Shown in pieces: positions 52,690-63,505 of a stretch of DNA of 64,000 nucleotides. Numbering within the stretch: the first letter of the stretch is position 1; every line of letters begins with the position of its first letter. The stretch lies in the NCBI GenBank assembly GCA_009829735.1, contig CM020618.1, forward strand, positions 40,973,030 through 41,037,029, written 5' to 3'. A model generated the notes under the pieces. That model was given only the letters and a program-made list of their open reading frames with translations, had not been told where the DNA came from and made no database searches. This DNA is from Pyropia yezoensis (taxonomy: Eukaryota; Rhodophyta; Bangiophyceae; Bangiales; Bangiaceae). Made by a program: the position numbers and the translations under genes.

Positions 52690-55600
52690 GACGGATAATG
52701 CTTGCCATAGGGGTGGGACATCATCGGGGAATGACTGTACTGTACCAGCACCGCCGCCACCACTGTCGCCGCGGCCGCCGTCGACCCCGGCCTATGCCAG
52801 GCGAGGCATAGGCAAAGCTCAGCCAGCGACGCCCCCTCGTCGCCGCCGCCCCGCGCCGCCGCCGCCGCCGCCGCCGCCGCGGCGGGAAGCACCTGCAGCA
52901 GCAGCGCAGCACGCGCCCGCACCGCCTCGCGGGCGGCAGTGACGGCCGCCACCGACGTAACCGCCGTCCTACTCCCGGCAAGGGGGGCACCGCCCGAACG
53001 GTGCAGCCGCCGCCCGCTACGCCCGCCGCCGCGCCCGCCGCTGCGCCCGCCGCGCCCGCTGCCGCCACCGTCGGATCCCGCAGCGGCGGCGGCCGCCGCC
53101 ACCAACGGCCGCCCCCCTCGTGAGGACGGCGGTGCGGACAGGGGTTCCAGGGCCGCCACCACCCCCGCCACCGCCCGCACCACCGCCCGCTCCCCCGCGC
53201 CCCCGCCCACAAACGCGCCCACCGCGGCGGCGTAGAGGTAAGCCCGGTGGCGGTCGCGGTCGGCCCATAGCCCCCCCCCCGCAGTCCCGGCAGCATCCAC
53301 CGCATCGGCGTCGTCTGCGCCGCCGCCGCCGCCGCCGTCGCCGCTGCCGCCGCCAGCTCCGCCGCCCAGCCCCCCCCCGTCGGCCACAAACGCCGCCGCC
53401 GCCGCCGCGCGGGCGGTCCCCCCCGCCGCCCCCACCGCCGACAGCAGCTGCCGCGCGGCGGCCGCCGCGGGCCACCCCACCGGTGGCACCGCCGCTACCG
53501 CCGCTGCCGCCGCCGCCGCCCGCACGGCGCCGGTGAGGAGGGCGCCGTAGGCATCGGCGGCGGGGCTGTCAAGCCACCACCTCCCCGGTGGTGGGGGCGT
53601 GTAGGCGACCGCAATGGCCAGTGGCGCCACCCCGGTGAGGGTGAGGGTCAGCCGGCCGCCGGCGGGGACGGCCAGCCCCGCCGCGGCCAAGGCGGGCGCC
53701 ACCGCCGCGGCAAGGCCGTCAGGGGTGGGGGGGGACGGAAGGCCCGCCGCGAGCGCACTTGCAAAGGGCGTTGCGGGGTGCACCGCGAGGGCGGTGAGGA
53801 AGGCCAGGTGGGCGGGCAGCCGCGCTGCGGCGACCACGTGCGCCCGCACCCGCCAAGTGAGCGCCGCCGACGACAGCCAGTGGAGGGGCGCGCCCAGGAG
53901 GGCGTCGATGAGGACGGGCAGGGGGAGGGGCGGGCCTCCGCCGCCGCTACCGTCATGGCCGGCGTCCTCGCCGTCCCCCACCTGTGGCAAGCCGTCGTCA
54001 AGGAAGCGGAGCGCGCGCGGCGGGGAACCCCTGTCGGGGCTGCCGCCGACGGGCCCGCCCAGGCCGTCGAGGGGAAAGGGCGTCACCGTCAGGGGCACAA
54101 CAGACGCGGGCGACGGCGGCAGCGACGCCGCCGCCCGTCCCGCCGACCGCCCGCAAGAGGGGGGGGACCGCGGGCGGCAAAAGAGGACTGGCGGCGCCGC
54201 CCCCGCGGCGTCGCGGCGGCGGCCGTGACGGTCGTGGCGGCGGCCGCGACGGTCTCGGCGACGGGTGGGTGGGGACGCCGCCCCACTGGCGCGGGGCGAC
54301 GTGCGCGCCATCCCGCCGCCGCTGCCCACACCGACGCTGCCCCCGTCGCCACCGCCGCCGCCCTCACCACCGCCGCCACCACCATTGCCGTCACCGCCGC
54401 CACCCCCGCCACCGCCGCCATTGCCGTCCCCGCTGCCACGGGCGCAGGAAGCCACTGTGGGCGCGTCCTCCCCCCCGCCCCCCCCCCCCTCAACCACCCC
54501 ACTCACAAACGCATCGACGGCCGCAATCCACGGGCGGACGTCCCCGCCCCCCCCCAGCGGCGGGAGCCCCCCCCACCCCCCCCCTGTGTCGACGCCCAGG
54601 GAGCGGCACAGGCCGCCCAGCCGGCCGACCCGCACCACCGCCGCGATGCCCGCGGGGGGGAGGAGCGCCTCCACGCCAACGCCCGCCAAGCAGGGGGCCA
54701 GACCGCCGGCGCCGGCGCCGTCGCCGGCCGGCCCTGGTCCCCCCCACCCCTCCGCCGCCGCCGACGCCTCGCCGCCACCCTCCCAGTCAATCCCCCCACA
54801 CGCCACCGCCGCGGCGGCGGCAACGGCGGGGGCGGCGGCGGCCCACCAGAGGGCCCGCCCCACCCCCCCCGTTGTGGCGGCGGGCGCGAGCGCGGCCAGC
54901 ACCGCCGCCGCCGCGGTCGCCGCGGCCGCCGCCGCCGCGCCACGCCCGTCCCCCCTGCAGCGGTGGGCGCCGTGGACGGGCGCCGCTAGGACGGCCAGCC
55001 GGCCGACCCGCCGCGTCGCAGCGGCGGCGGCGGCCGGGTCTGTCGCGGCGCCCACCGCCGCGAGCGCCGCGTCGGCAACCGCCGCAACGGCCGTTGCCGG
55101 CGGCACGGGGGGGTGTGGCGCCGCGGCGGCCGCAACGAGGCGGCCCAGGGTGGCCGCCACCGCCGCGGCTGCCGCCGCCGTCGCGGCGGCCAGGGCGGCG
55201 GCGACGGCGGGGTGGGGGGCACCCGCGACAAGGGCGGGGGGGGGGGGGGGGGGGGGGGCGGCGCGCGCCGCCACCGCCGCCAGTTCGGGTGTCAGCGCCG
55301 CCAAGCTGCCGCCCCCGTCGGTCGCGGCCACCGCGGGCGAGACGCCGCCGCGCAAGGTGGGCTTGGTGGGGGTGGGCTTGGTGGGGGTGGGCTTGGCGCC
55401 GCCGTCGGGGGGGCCACCGCCCGCGTCGGCGTCTGCGCCAGCGGCGGAGGCGGCGTGTCGCCCCCCGCAGCCGCCTGCCGGCGACATCCCCACCGGCGCC
55501 AGCTCTGTGGCCGCCGCCTCCGGCCGCCGCGGCCGCCGCTGCCGGCAGCGCGTGGCGACCACCGCAGCCAGCAGCGGGTCGTACTCATCGGCCTCCCGCA

Positions 55601-56343
55601 GCCCCCCGCCGGTGCGGGTGGGCCCGCCGCCGCCCGCCGCGCCCGCCACGCCCGCCGCGCCCGCCGCGCCCTCCCCCCGCGGCGGCGGCGGTGGACCAAA
55701 CGCCACCGCGCCCACCCGCGCGCGGCGGCGGCAGCGGCGGCGACCCGGCGGGGCAGGCCAGCCAGAGGCGGGGGTGGCCGCCGGCGGGGCGCCGCCCGTC
55801 GCCCCCCCCCCCAGCGCACGCGGCGGCCCGCCCCCAGCAGGGGGGCCAAACACCGCCCGCCGCCGCCGTGGCCCGCCCCCCCGCTCCTCCCCGGCGCTGC
55901 GGGCGGGGGGCGTTCCCCCCCCCCCCCCGCCCTCCCCCCCTCCCCCGCAAGGCGCACCAGCACGGCCACCAGGGCCGGCGGCACCGCCGCCGACCGCCGC
56001 GACGCCACCACCGCCGCGGCGGCGGGGTCCCCCCGCAGCGCCGCCGAGGCGGCGGCCAGCGCCAGCGCCCCCCCCCGCGTGCGTGGCAGGGGTGGCGGTG
56101 GGGGTGGGGGTGGTGGTGGAGGCGGCGGCGGGTGGAGAGGCGGTGGGGGGGGGTGGGGGCGGGGGGCGGGCCCGCCCCGCCGGCGGCGGCCAGCAGCACG
56201 CCATACGCCGCGGCGCGCGCAGAGGCGGGGGGGAGCCGGGGGGCGACCGACCGGCCGAGCACCGCGAGAGTCTCGACGGGGGAGGGGGTGCTGCCGGTGC
56301 TGTCAAAGCCACCGCCGTCGAGGAGGGGAGGGCGGGGGGGCAT
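52671..56343 (-). CDS. large Ala/Gly-rich hypothetical protein
   Basis: A minus-strand frame stays open from 56,867 to the stop at 52,671 (1,398 codons). Its C-terminal two-thirds read like protein: helical, Leu/Ala-rich segments such as VLIDALLGAPLHWLSSAALTW and AHLAFLTALAVHP, broken by Gly and Ala runs. The upstream third in this frame is Arg/Pro-rich. A better N-terminus, MPPRPPLLDGGGFDSTG then ETLAVLGRSVAPRLP from 56,343, lies in another frame. An intron, or errors in long G/C runs such as that near 55,236-55,258, may therefore separate them. The helical pattern could be HEAT-like, but no family is recognised. The C-terminal end SPMMSHPYGKHYPSD runs into an inverted repeat and may be extraneous. 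Plus-strand frames here are Pro/Arg-rich shadows. Confidence 0.5.
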
Positions 56344-56844
56344 GGTGGCGGATGACGCCGGAAGGAGCGAGGGTAGGCGGCATGGGTGGTGTGGGGGTGG
56401 AACCGCGGAGGGGGGAGGGGGTGTCGGGGGGGGCGAGCGGGAAGAGGGGGTGGCCGAGGCGCGAAGGGTGGAAAACGGCAGTTGCGCTCTTTCTGTGTAA
56501 GCCTCACTGCGTTGCCCATCCCGCGGATACGTGTGCGCGACCGAAAGGCGCGAGAAGAATGGATGAAGAACAAGACACATGGCGTTGGAATGGCTACTGC
56601 GTGGGCCATTCTGACGCAGAAGGGGGGGGGGGGGTAGGAGCTGCCTCCCCCCTCCCTCAGCTCGCACGGGGCTGGCGGGGTGCCTGGCATATGCAGGCTC
56701 TCTCCCACTCCCCTCCCGTCTACCCTCCCGACCCTACACCCCCCCTCTCCTCCTCGTCGGGGCAACCGGCGCGCCTGCGCCCTCGCGCCCGCCGCCGCCC
56801 CGAGTGTGGCGGGCACAGGGATCGTCCGGGGTGTGCACGGCCGG

Positions 56845-57447
56845 CTAAGCCGTGTCGGCATCGGCAAGGTCCTCCGCCAACTCGGCCTGGGCCTCCGTCT
56901 CGTCCTCGGCCTTCACCTCCTCGTCCATCGTGCGCACGTCCACCTTACCCTGGGCCGCATCCTTGGCAATGTCGTCATCGACGTCGTCATCGTCATCATC
57001 ATCATCGTCGTCGCCCTCGTCATCAGTCTCTTCGGCCGTGTCGTCCCCACCAATCACTGCCTTCTCCATCTCCATCCCCTGCTCGTCGCGTACGGCCGCG
57101 TCCAACTCATCCTCCGCGTCCACATCGTCCGCCGTGCGGGTCACCGCGTCCACGTCAGCCACAACGGAGGCAGCGGCCCCGTCGTCCGCGGCAGCCTCGT
57201 CGGCAATCGTGTCGCCCACGACCACCGCCGGCTCCCAGTCGGTCGACGCGTCGTCGCCGACCGCGTCAGCCTGCCAGTCGGCAGCAGCAGCGGGCGCCGT
57301 TACCGATAGCGGCGCCGCCGCCACGACGCCTTCTTCCGTGATGGGCGTGGCGGTGGCGGGGGCGATGGACGCAGCAAGCGCCAGCACCGCCGTCACGGCC
57401 ACCGCCGACGCGGCCACGGTCGAGAGGGTGCGGCGGGAGGGAGCCAT
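56845..57447 (-). CDS. secreted or ER-lumenal acidic low-complexity protein
   Basis: The frame encodes 200 residues from the ATG at 57,447. I chose this start because it opens a clear signal peptide: MAPSRRTLSTVAAS, then a hydrophobic core (AVAVTAVLALAASIA) and a likely cleavage site near ATAT-PITEE. Upstream codons in the same frame are Pro/Ser-rich and unlike coding. The mature part is Ala/Val/Asp/Glu-rich, with a run of ten Asp at about residues 151-160, and ends EDLADADTA. It has no Cys, no transmembrane segment and no known domain. An acidic matrix or Ca-binding role is possible but only inferred. It is transcribed in the same direction as the large gene to its left. Confidence 0.7.
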   Translation of the reverse strand: MAPSRRTLSTVAASAVAVTAVLALAASIAPATATPITEEGVVAAAPLSVTAPAAAADWQADAVGDDASTDWEPAVVVGDTIADEAAADDGAAASVVADVDAVTRTADDVDAEDELDAAVRDEQGMEMEKAVIGGDDTAEETDDEGDDDDDDDDDDVDDDIAKDAAQGKVDVRTMDEEVKAEDETEAQAELAEDLADADTA

Positions 57448-58710
57448 GACAAAAGTCGACGGGCGGGTGGGAAGAGTGTTGGGGGTGGTGGTGGTGGAGC
57501 GTGGGGGGCGGGTCGGAGGCGGAAGCGGTTGGCGAGGGGCACGAGGGAGGGCTGAGGCGAGGGGGGGGGAAGAGCGAGTGGGCGGGTAGATGCAGGTCCG
57601 GTGTGTGCGATGAGATGGAATGGAAATCGGGACTCCTCTCACAGCGCGCTCTCCGCTGCAACTCTTGTACCCACCGGACAGTGGGGATGGCATCGTGAGC
57701 AACCACTGGTCGCCGTCCCACCAGCCGAGCCCCTCTCCACCACCTCCGCTACCACCGGCGTCTGTCGGCGAGGCATGCGGTGACCAGACACCACGGCGAC
57801 AAAACACCCTTCCGAGCGCGGGGGGGGGGGGGCGTTGATGCGCCTTCCCCCACCCCTTTCCCCCCACTACCCGCTCGGCACCCGTTTGGGTACCGGCGCA
57901 GACACTCATCACGCTCGATAGCGACTGCCGAGACGGTTGGTTGAGGGGGGGAACAGGGGCGTGCCTCTGGCTGCACCACCGCTCCCCACCCACCCACCCA
58001 CCGCCTCCTAGAGCCGTCGTGGCGGTTGCCGTCCAGGCACCTCACCGCCGCGGCCGTCCATGCTCGGCGCCGGCCGCAGCGGCCGGCAGCGGCAAGGCCG
58101 TGCAGGCAGCATCCCGGGCAGGTTCATGCCTTCCCTCGCCGGTGCGCCCTTTTCCCTCCCGTCCACCGCGCACCGCGCTGTCAGTCTTGCCGGGAAAAAA
58201 GCGGAGGGGCGGCCCCTGCCGGGATCAAGCTGCAGGCCATCGCGCCTTGATGCTGCAGGCCACCGCGTCTTGATGATCCCTGCCCAGTGGCTGGCTCGTC
58301 CTCCCTCCTCCGTCCTCCCTCGCCCCCGCCAGTCACACATAGGAGAGTATCCGCGAGCGGGCTTGGCGCGCACCTCCCACTGCGACATCCTCCAGGGGCT
58401 GTGGAGGGCCCTGCACCCCCGCAGAATACAAGTTCCCGAAGGATAGGCTTTTCGCACCATCGCGCCCAAAGAGGTCCGCGAGCTTCGAGGGTGAGCACCC
58501 TCGAGTGACACGACGGAAAGAGGCACTCATAAGCTCATGGAGGTATGTTCAGTACATATTTGAGGACGTGTTCAACCATCCAATGCTTCATGGGAATTGG
58601 GTCGGACCGGAAAGCTTAGACAGGTTGCTCTACCTGAATATTTATTCGAGCTGTACTTCGAAGCAGTGAAAGGCGGCCGCCGTGGCTCCGGCTCTTGAGA
58701 TCGTGGTCCA
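57448..58710. other. intergenic region between divergent genes
   Basis: This lies between a minus-strand and a plus-strand gene and so probably holds both promoters. A TATTTATTCG patch is at 58,640. Frames of 100-170 codons on both strands show no motif. Confidence 0.45.
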
Positions 58711-60092
58711 GTGCCCACCTCCGTGCCCATTCCCCCATCGCAAACCCCACCACATCGGCGGCGGCGCGGGGGGGTCTCTGCCGGGGAGCCGCCCACCCGC
58801 GTCCCCCCTTCCCGCTCCTCACCTCTGCTCCCTTGCCAGCCCCGTTGTTCGTGTCTCCCTCGTGGCGGCGGCGGTCCCAGGTGCTTTCTCTACCCCCCCT
58901 GCCGCTGCGGCTTCTGTCGTTTGCGTGGGTTGCCACCGCCGCTGCCCGCCAGGCCGCCTGCCCGCCTGCCCGCCTGCCCACCCTTGTTTCTGTGGGAGGG
59001 GGGGGTTGGGGTCGAGGGAGGAGCGCGTGGGGCGTGTGTGGTAGGGAGCAGTGGAGGGGGGATGCGGCATCGGGATGGCGGTGTGGGGGCAGGGGCGGGT
59101 CGTCGACCCGCGGCCGGGGCGTTCTTGGTACCCCCCTCGGCGGCGGTGCCGCCCCGGTGGGGCCCCCCGCCGCGCGCCACTGGCGCGCCGCCACGGCGGG
59201 AGGTGTGCGTCGCGTGGCCCGGTGTGAGGTGGCGAGGTAGCGGCGGTGTCGGTGGCGGCAGCGGCGGTGGCAGAGGCGGTGGCGGTGGCGGCGGCAGCAG
59301 CAGCAGCAGCGGGTCCACGGCCGCGGTGTACAGTTGGTCGGCGACAGCGGGGGCACCCGTGGATGGGGCAATCACCGCGGCGGTGGCTGCTGCTGCAGGT
59401 AATGGCAGCGGGGGCGGCGGTGGTGACGACGGTAGCGGCGGCGGGAGCGGCGGCGGCGGCGGCGGCTGGGAGGCCCCGCGGGTGACCCAGGCGGCCACCG
59501 CTGCCACCCCGCCCAACGGCGCCACCGCCGGCGCCCCCGTTGGGCCGCCCGCTGCCGCCGGCGTCTGGTCCTCCGTTGTCGCAACAGGAGGCGACACGGC
59601 ACCCCCACCCGGAGGCGACGTGGAACCCCCGCCCGCGGCCGACGCCCCCCCCCCCCCGCGCACGCCCGACGGTGCGGCGCCACCTGCCGCCGCCGACGGG
59701 CCGGGTCTGGTGGCGGCGCCCGGTGTGACGGGGGCAGGGGCGGGGAGCCCGCCCCCCCTCTCCCCCTCCCCATCTTCCCCCCCGCCCTCGCCTCCGGCAT
59801 TGACGGTGCGCAAGCGGGGCGGCTCGAAGCCACGCGTGTCGGTGGACGTGCCGGTGATGGAGCGGCTGCGGTCCATGGCCGTTACCCGTCACATGGCGGT
59901 GAGCGCCCTCGCCGAGGAGATGATACAGGCGTGGGTGGAGTGGGCCGAGGTCGCTGCCGCCGCTGACGCGTCCGCTGCCAGCGCTGCCGCCGACGGGGCC
60001 TCGGCCGAGGTCGCCGCCGACGCGAACGCGGCCGAGGCTGCCGCCGACGCAGACATAGCTGGGGTCGTTGCCGACGCAGACGCGGTCGCCGC

Positions 60093-60123
<31 letters not shown>

Positions 60124-60408
60124 GACACGGCCGACGCGGCGGCGGCGGCGGCCGCCGCCTCTGCCGCCTCTGACACTGACACGGTCAACGGGGCGGCCAC
60201 GGGAGACGACAGCGCCGCCGTCGGCGCGGCTGGGGAGGGGAGGGCGGCTGCAGCGACCGCGGGCTCCCATGAGGAGGGAAGCGGTGGCGGTGCGGTGGCG
60301 GACGTGGCGGCGGGGGCAGTCGCAGCGGGCGACGCGGCGGTCGGTGGCGGCACGGCGTCTGCAGCCTCGTTGCGGGACGGGCGGCCAGAGGTGGTCACAC
60401 GTGGCTGA
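58711..60408 (+). CDS. Ala/Gly/Pro-rich protein with a ribbon-helix-helix-like segment
   Basis: An open plus frame of 565 codons. The first 200 are Pro/Arg/Gly-rich and the true start or an upstream exon is uncertain. Residues about 363-411 are the only globular-looking part: KPRVSVDVPVMERLRSMAVT then MAVSALAEEMIQAWVEW. That is the strand-helix-helix pattern of ribbon-helix-helix (CopG/Arc/MetJ-type) DNA-binding folds: alternating Val residues in the strand, then a helix, a turn at Ser, and a second helix. After it come about 150 Ala-rich residues with regularly spaced Asp. A minus frame of similar length (58,819-60,672) exists, but it is Arg/His/Pro-rich and lacks any domain. Function is unknown; DNA binding is inferred from the motif. 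Confidence 0.5.
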
Positions 60409-61381
60409 GCAACCTTGACTTGTTGTCTCGCGGGGTGGGGGGTGGAGGGGGGAGGGTGTGGGGGCTGGGCCGCTTGCTGCGCCGGCCTGACCGCCGCGGC
60501 GGGTGCGTAAGCGGGAGACGGGCGGGTGGTGTCTGGCGAGGGGGGGCGCTCCGGGCGGTGTGGCGAGGTTAGGACGGACGGCCAACGGGGGGATGGATGA
60601 ATGGGGTTGGGTGCATTGGTGGGGCGGGGTGAGATGAGAAAGGGGGGGGGGGTTGGGCTGGCCTCCCGCCACTGTGGCGTCGCTGGGGGTTGCGTGGCGT
60701 TACACGTTCCTTTTTCAGTGGTTGTTGGCGTGTGGCGCCGCCGCGCCCGCGGCCGTTGCCGTCTTTCTCTCCCCGTCCTCCGTCTCCGCTGTCACCCCTC
60801 TTTGCACAGGCGGGCGGGGCTATACCGCCTTTGGGGGTTGCCCGCCGCCCGTGAGGCGCTCGAGGAGATACTGCAGATGATCACCACAGGTGGGGGGTGG
60901 CGAGGGGAAGGGCCACACTGTATGTACTGCACTGTACCCGCCAAGAATGGCAACGCAGGCGGCAGCAGCGCGATGCCGTCTCGCGTTGCAATCACGACAA
61001 GAGCTGTGGAAGCGCCTTCGCGAATTGGAAAGGGACTTGTGGTTGCGCTAAAACTAAACCGACGGCAGTTCATCTTTGGGGGCTATGTATTTTCGTCACC
61101 CTACGGTCAACCGCCGACTGCTGACGATGCAACTAACAGCTCATCGACAGAGGGTTGCTGACCCCTTTGGATGGGAGCCGCCCTCCCCGGGGAGCGAGTC
61201 TTGTGTGGCCGCCTCCCCCAGCCTCGACGCCTGACGCCTCAAGCACCCCCCCAAAGCCGCCGCTCCTACCTCGCTGGTCTTTCCAACCCCCCCCCTCTCG
61301 CTCCAACGCTGTCTCGCCGCGACGGGCCAGCGGCGGCGGCGGCGGCGGCGGCGGCGGCCAAGGCGGCTGCGTCGGCTTGCC
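60409..61381. other. intergenic region upstream of ALG8
   Basis: G-rich near 60,430-60,650, more even after 60,880. The 186-codon plus frame (60,601-61,161) has no motif. It probably contains the ALG8 promoter and 5' UTR; no clear TATA box was seen. Confidence 0.45.
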
Positions 61382-62272
61382 ATGGTGCGTCGGCGGCGGC
61401 GTCGTCGTCGCCCCGCCGGTAGTGCAGCAGCGGATACCCCCCCGGCCGGCCGGCGGCGGCCGTCCCCCCAACCCCCCCCCGCGGCGGGCGTGGGCAGTGG
61501 CGGGGCGGCGGTGGTGGCGGGGGGCGCGCGCAGGGCGGCGGCCCCCCAGCGGTCCCCCTTCCCCGCCGCCGCCTCCCACGTGGCCGCTGGCCACGCTCTG
61601 CTCTCCTGGTCGGCGGGCGTGTGGTGGGTCTTTGCGGCGGCGACGGCAGTCAAGCTTCTGCTCGTCCCTGCCTACCGCTCCACCGACTATGACGTGCACG
61701 TGCACTGGCTGGCGCTCACCGCGTCCACCCCGCTGGGCGCCTGGTACACCGACACTTCCTCCCGGTGGGGGCTCGACTACCCGCCCCTCTTTGCGCTCGC
61801 GTCCCGGGCGCTCGCGGCGGTCGCCGAGGCGTTTGCCATTGACGGGGGGTCCCTTGTCCGCCTGGGCGGTGGCGGCCCCGCCCCGTCATCCCCGTCGGCG
61901 GTGCTGTTCATGCGGGGCTCGGTGATGGCCGCTGACGCGGTGCTGGCGGCGGGCACGGCGCGGCTGCTCACCGCCACCCTCCCCCGCCGGCGGGTGGCGG
62001 CGGGGGTGGCCGTCACCACCGCCGCGGCGGTGCTGCTCCACCCGGGGCTGCTCCTCGTCGACCACATCCACTTTCAGTACAATGGGCTGTGCCTGGGGGT
62101 GCTCCTCGCCGCCGTCGCGGCGGCGGTGGAGGGGGCGCCCGTCGTGGCTGCCGTCGCCGCCGCGGCGGCCTTTAACCTCAAGCACACGCTGCTGCCCGCG
62201 GCGCTGCCGCTGGGCGTCCACCTCCTCGCCGCAGGCCTGGGGGGTGAGGCGGGTGACGGCCCTACTGCTGCC

Positions 62273-62303
<31 letters not shown>

Positions 62304-63505
62304 GCGTTGTATCGGTGTGCGCGCGCGCTGCGCACCTGGGCGCGATTGTCATTTCGGGCGCCGATGCGCTGGTGCTGCCGTGGCTCCCCTTTCTGGCGTC
62401 GGCCCCGGCGGGGCCCGCCGCGGCGGCCGCGGCCATTGCCGCGCGCCTCGTGCCGACCGGCCGGGGGCTTCTCCACAGCTACTGGGCGGCCAACGCGTGG
62501 GCGGTGGTCACCGCCGCCGACCGCGCCGCGTGTGCGGCCGTGCGGGCGGCGGTAGGCGGCAAGGCGGGGGCGGGGCCGGGGGCAGAGGTGGGCGGCGGGC
62601 GTTGGGCGGCGGCCGCCAGCGCCGCCGCCACAGCCGCTGTGGCGCGGCTGCCCCCCTGGGCGGCAGCCCTTCCCCGCCGCGCCGCGGCGGCGTGTGTGGC
62701 GGCCGCGTCGTCGGGCGCGCCGTCTGCGACGGGTGGGGTGGTGGGGGTGGCGGCGCCGTGGGCGCTCCTCCCCCCCGTCACCCCCGCCTTGGCGGCGGCG
62801 GCGGCGGTGGTGGGCGCCGCCCCCGCGCTGGGCGGGCTGGCCGCGGCGGCCGCCGCGGGCGGCGCCCCCGCGTCGGCGCGCCGCCTGCCAGGGGCGGTGG
62901 CGGCGGTGGGGCTCGCCGCCTTTTGGTGGGGCTACCACGTGCACGAAAAGGCGATCCTCCTCGCGTCGGTGCCGCTGGCGGTCGCCACTGCCGTCACCGC
63001 CGCACGTGCCGTGATGCGGCGAGGGGAGGGGGGGGAGGTGCCGCCGCGGCCGCCGTCTGCCCGCGCCCGCGCCGAGTGCCGCGCGTACGTGTGGGTGGCG
63101 CTGGGTGGCCACTGGGCGCTGCTGCCGCTGCTGCCCGGCCCCACCGAGGCGGTTGTCAAGGTGGTGGCGGTCGCCGGCTACGCAGCCGTCTACCTACCTC
63201 GCCTGTGGGTGCTAGGGGGGGGCGGGGCGTGGTCGACGGCCGCGGTTGTTGCGTACGCGGTCGGCATGGGGGTCCTCGAGGCGTACGCGGGGGTGGGGGG
63301 CGGGCACGCCCACCTGTGGGGGGACGCCTACCCGTTTGTGCCCCTCTTGCTCGTCTCGGTCTACGCGGCAGTAGGGGTGGCCGCCGCGTACGGGACGCTG
63401 GTGTGGCAGGACCTTTGGGGGGAGGAGGAGGAGGAGGAGGAAGAGGAGGAGGAGAATGGGGGGACCGCCGTACGTGCCAGAGGCAGTGACGCCAAGGAAG
63501 ACTGA
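61382..63505 (+). CDS. ALG8: dolichyl-P-Glc:Glc1Man9GlcNAc2-PP-dolichol alpha-1,3-glucosyltransferase
   Basis: A 707-residue multi-pass ER membrane enzyme of family GT57. It adds the second glucose to the lipid-linked oligosaccharide for N-glycosylation, after ALG6 and before ALG10, using dolichyl-phosphate-glucose. Landmarks: first lumenal loop YRSTDYDVHVHWLALT (about 98-113; the family's catalytic Asp is expected here), LDYPPLFA (131-138), LLLVDHIHFQYNG (about 223-235), HAYWA-type LLHSYWAANAWAVV (about 364), YHVHEKAILLASVPL (518-532), GHWALLPLLPGPTE and YPFVPLLLVSVYAAVG near the end. These match ALG8 rather than ALG6 (DHIHFQYN; HSTDFEVHRNW in animals). It is about 180 residues longer than animal ALG8 because of an Arg/Pro/Ala-rich N-terminal extension of about 65 residues, Ala/Gly loops and a poly-Glu tail. 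No introns. The start could be downstream of 61,382. Confidence 0.93.

Noticed and set aside
53984-56500. 838- and 696-codon plus frames opposite the large minus-strand gene
   Set aside because: They are almost pure Pro/Arg/Ala tracts. The minus frame has diverse helical protein-like segments and is the better candidate.
58819-60672. 617-codon minus frame opposite the RHH-like protein
   Set aside because: Arg/His/Pro-rich, without any domain. The plus frame contains a globular, motif-bearing segment.
60601-61161. 186-codon plus frame upstream of ALG8
   Set aside because: Changes composition midway, has no motif and lies where a promoter and 5' UTR are expected.
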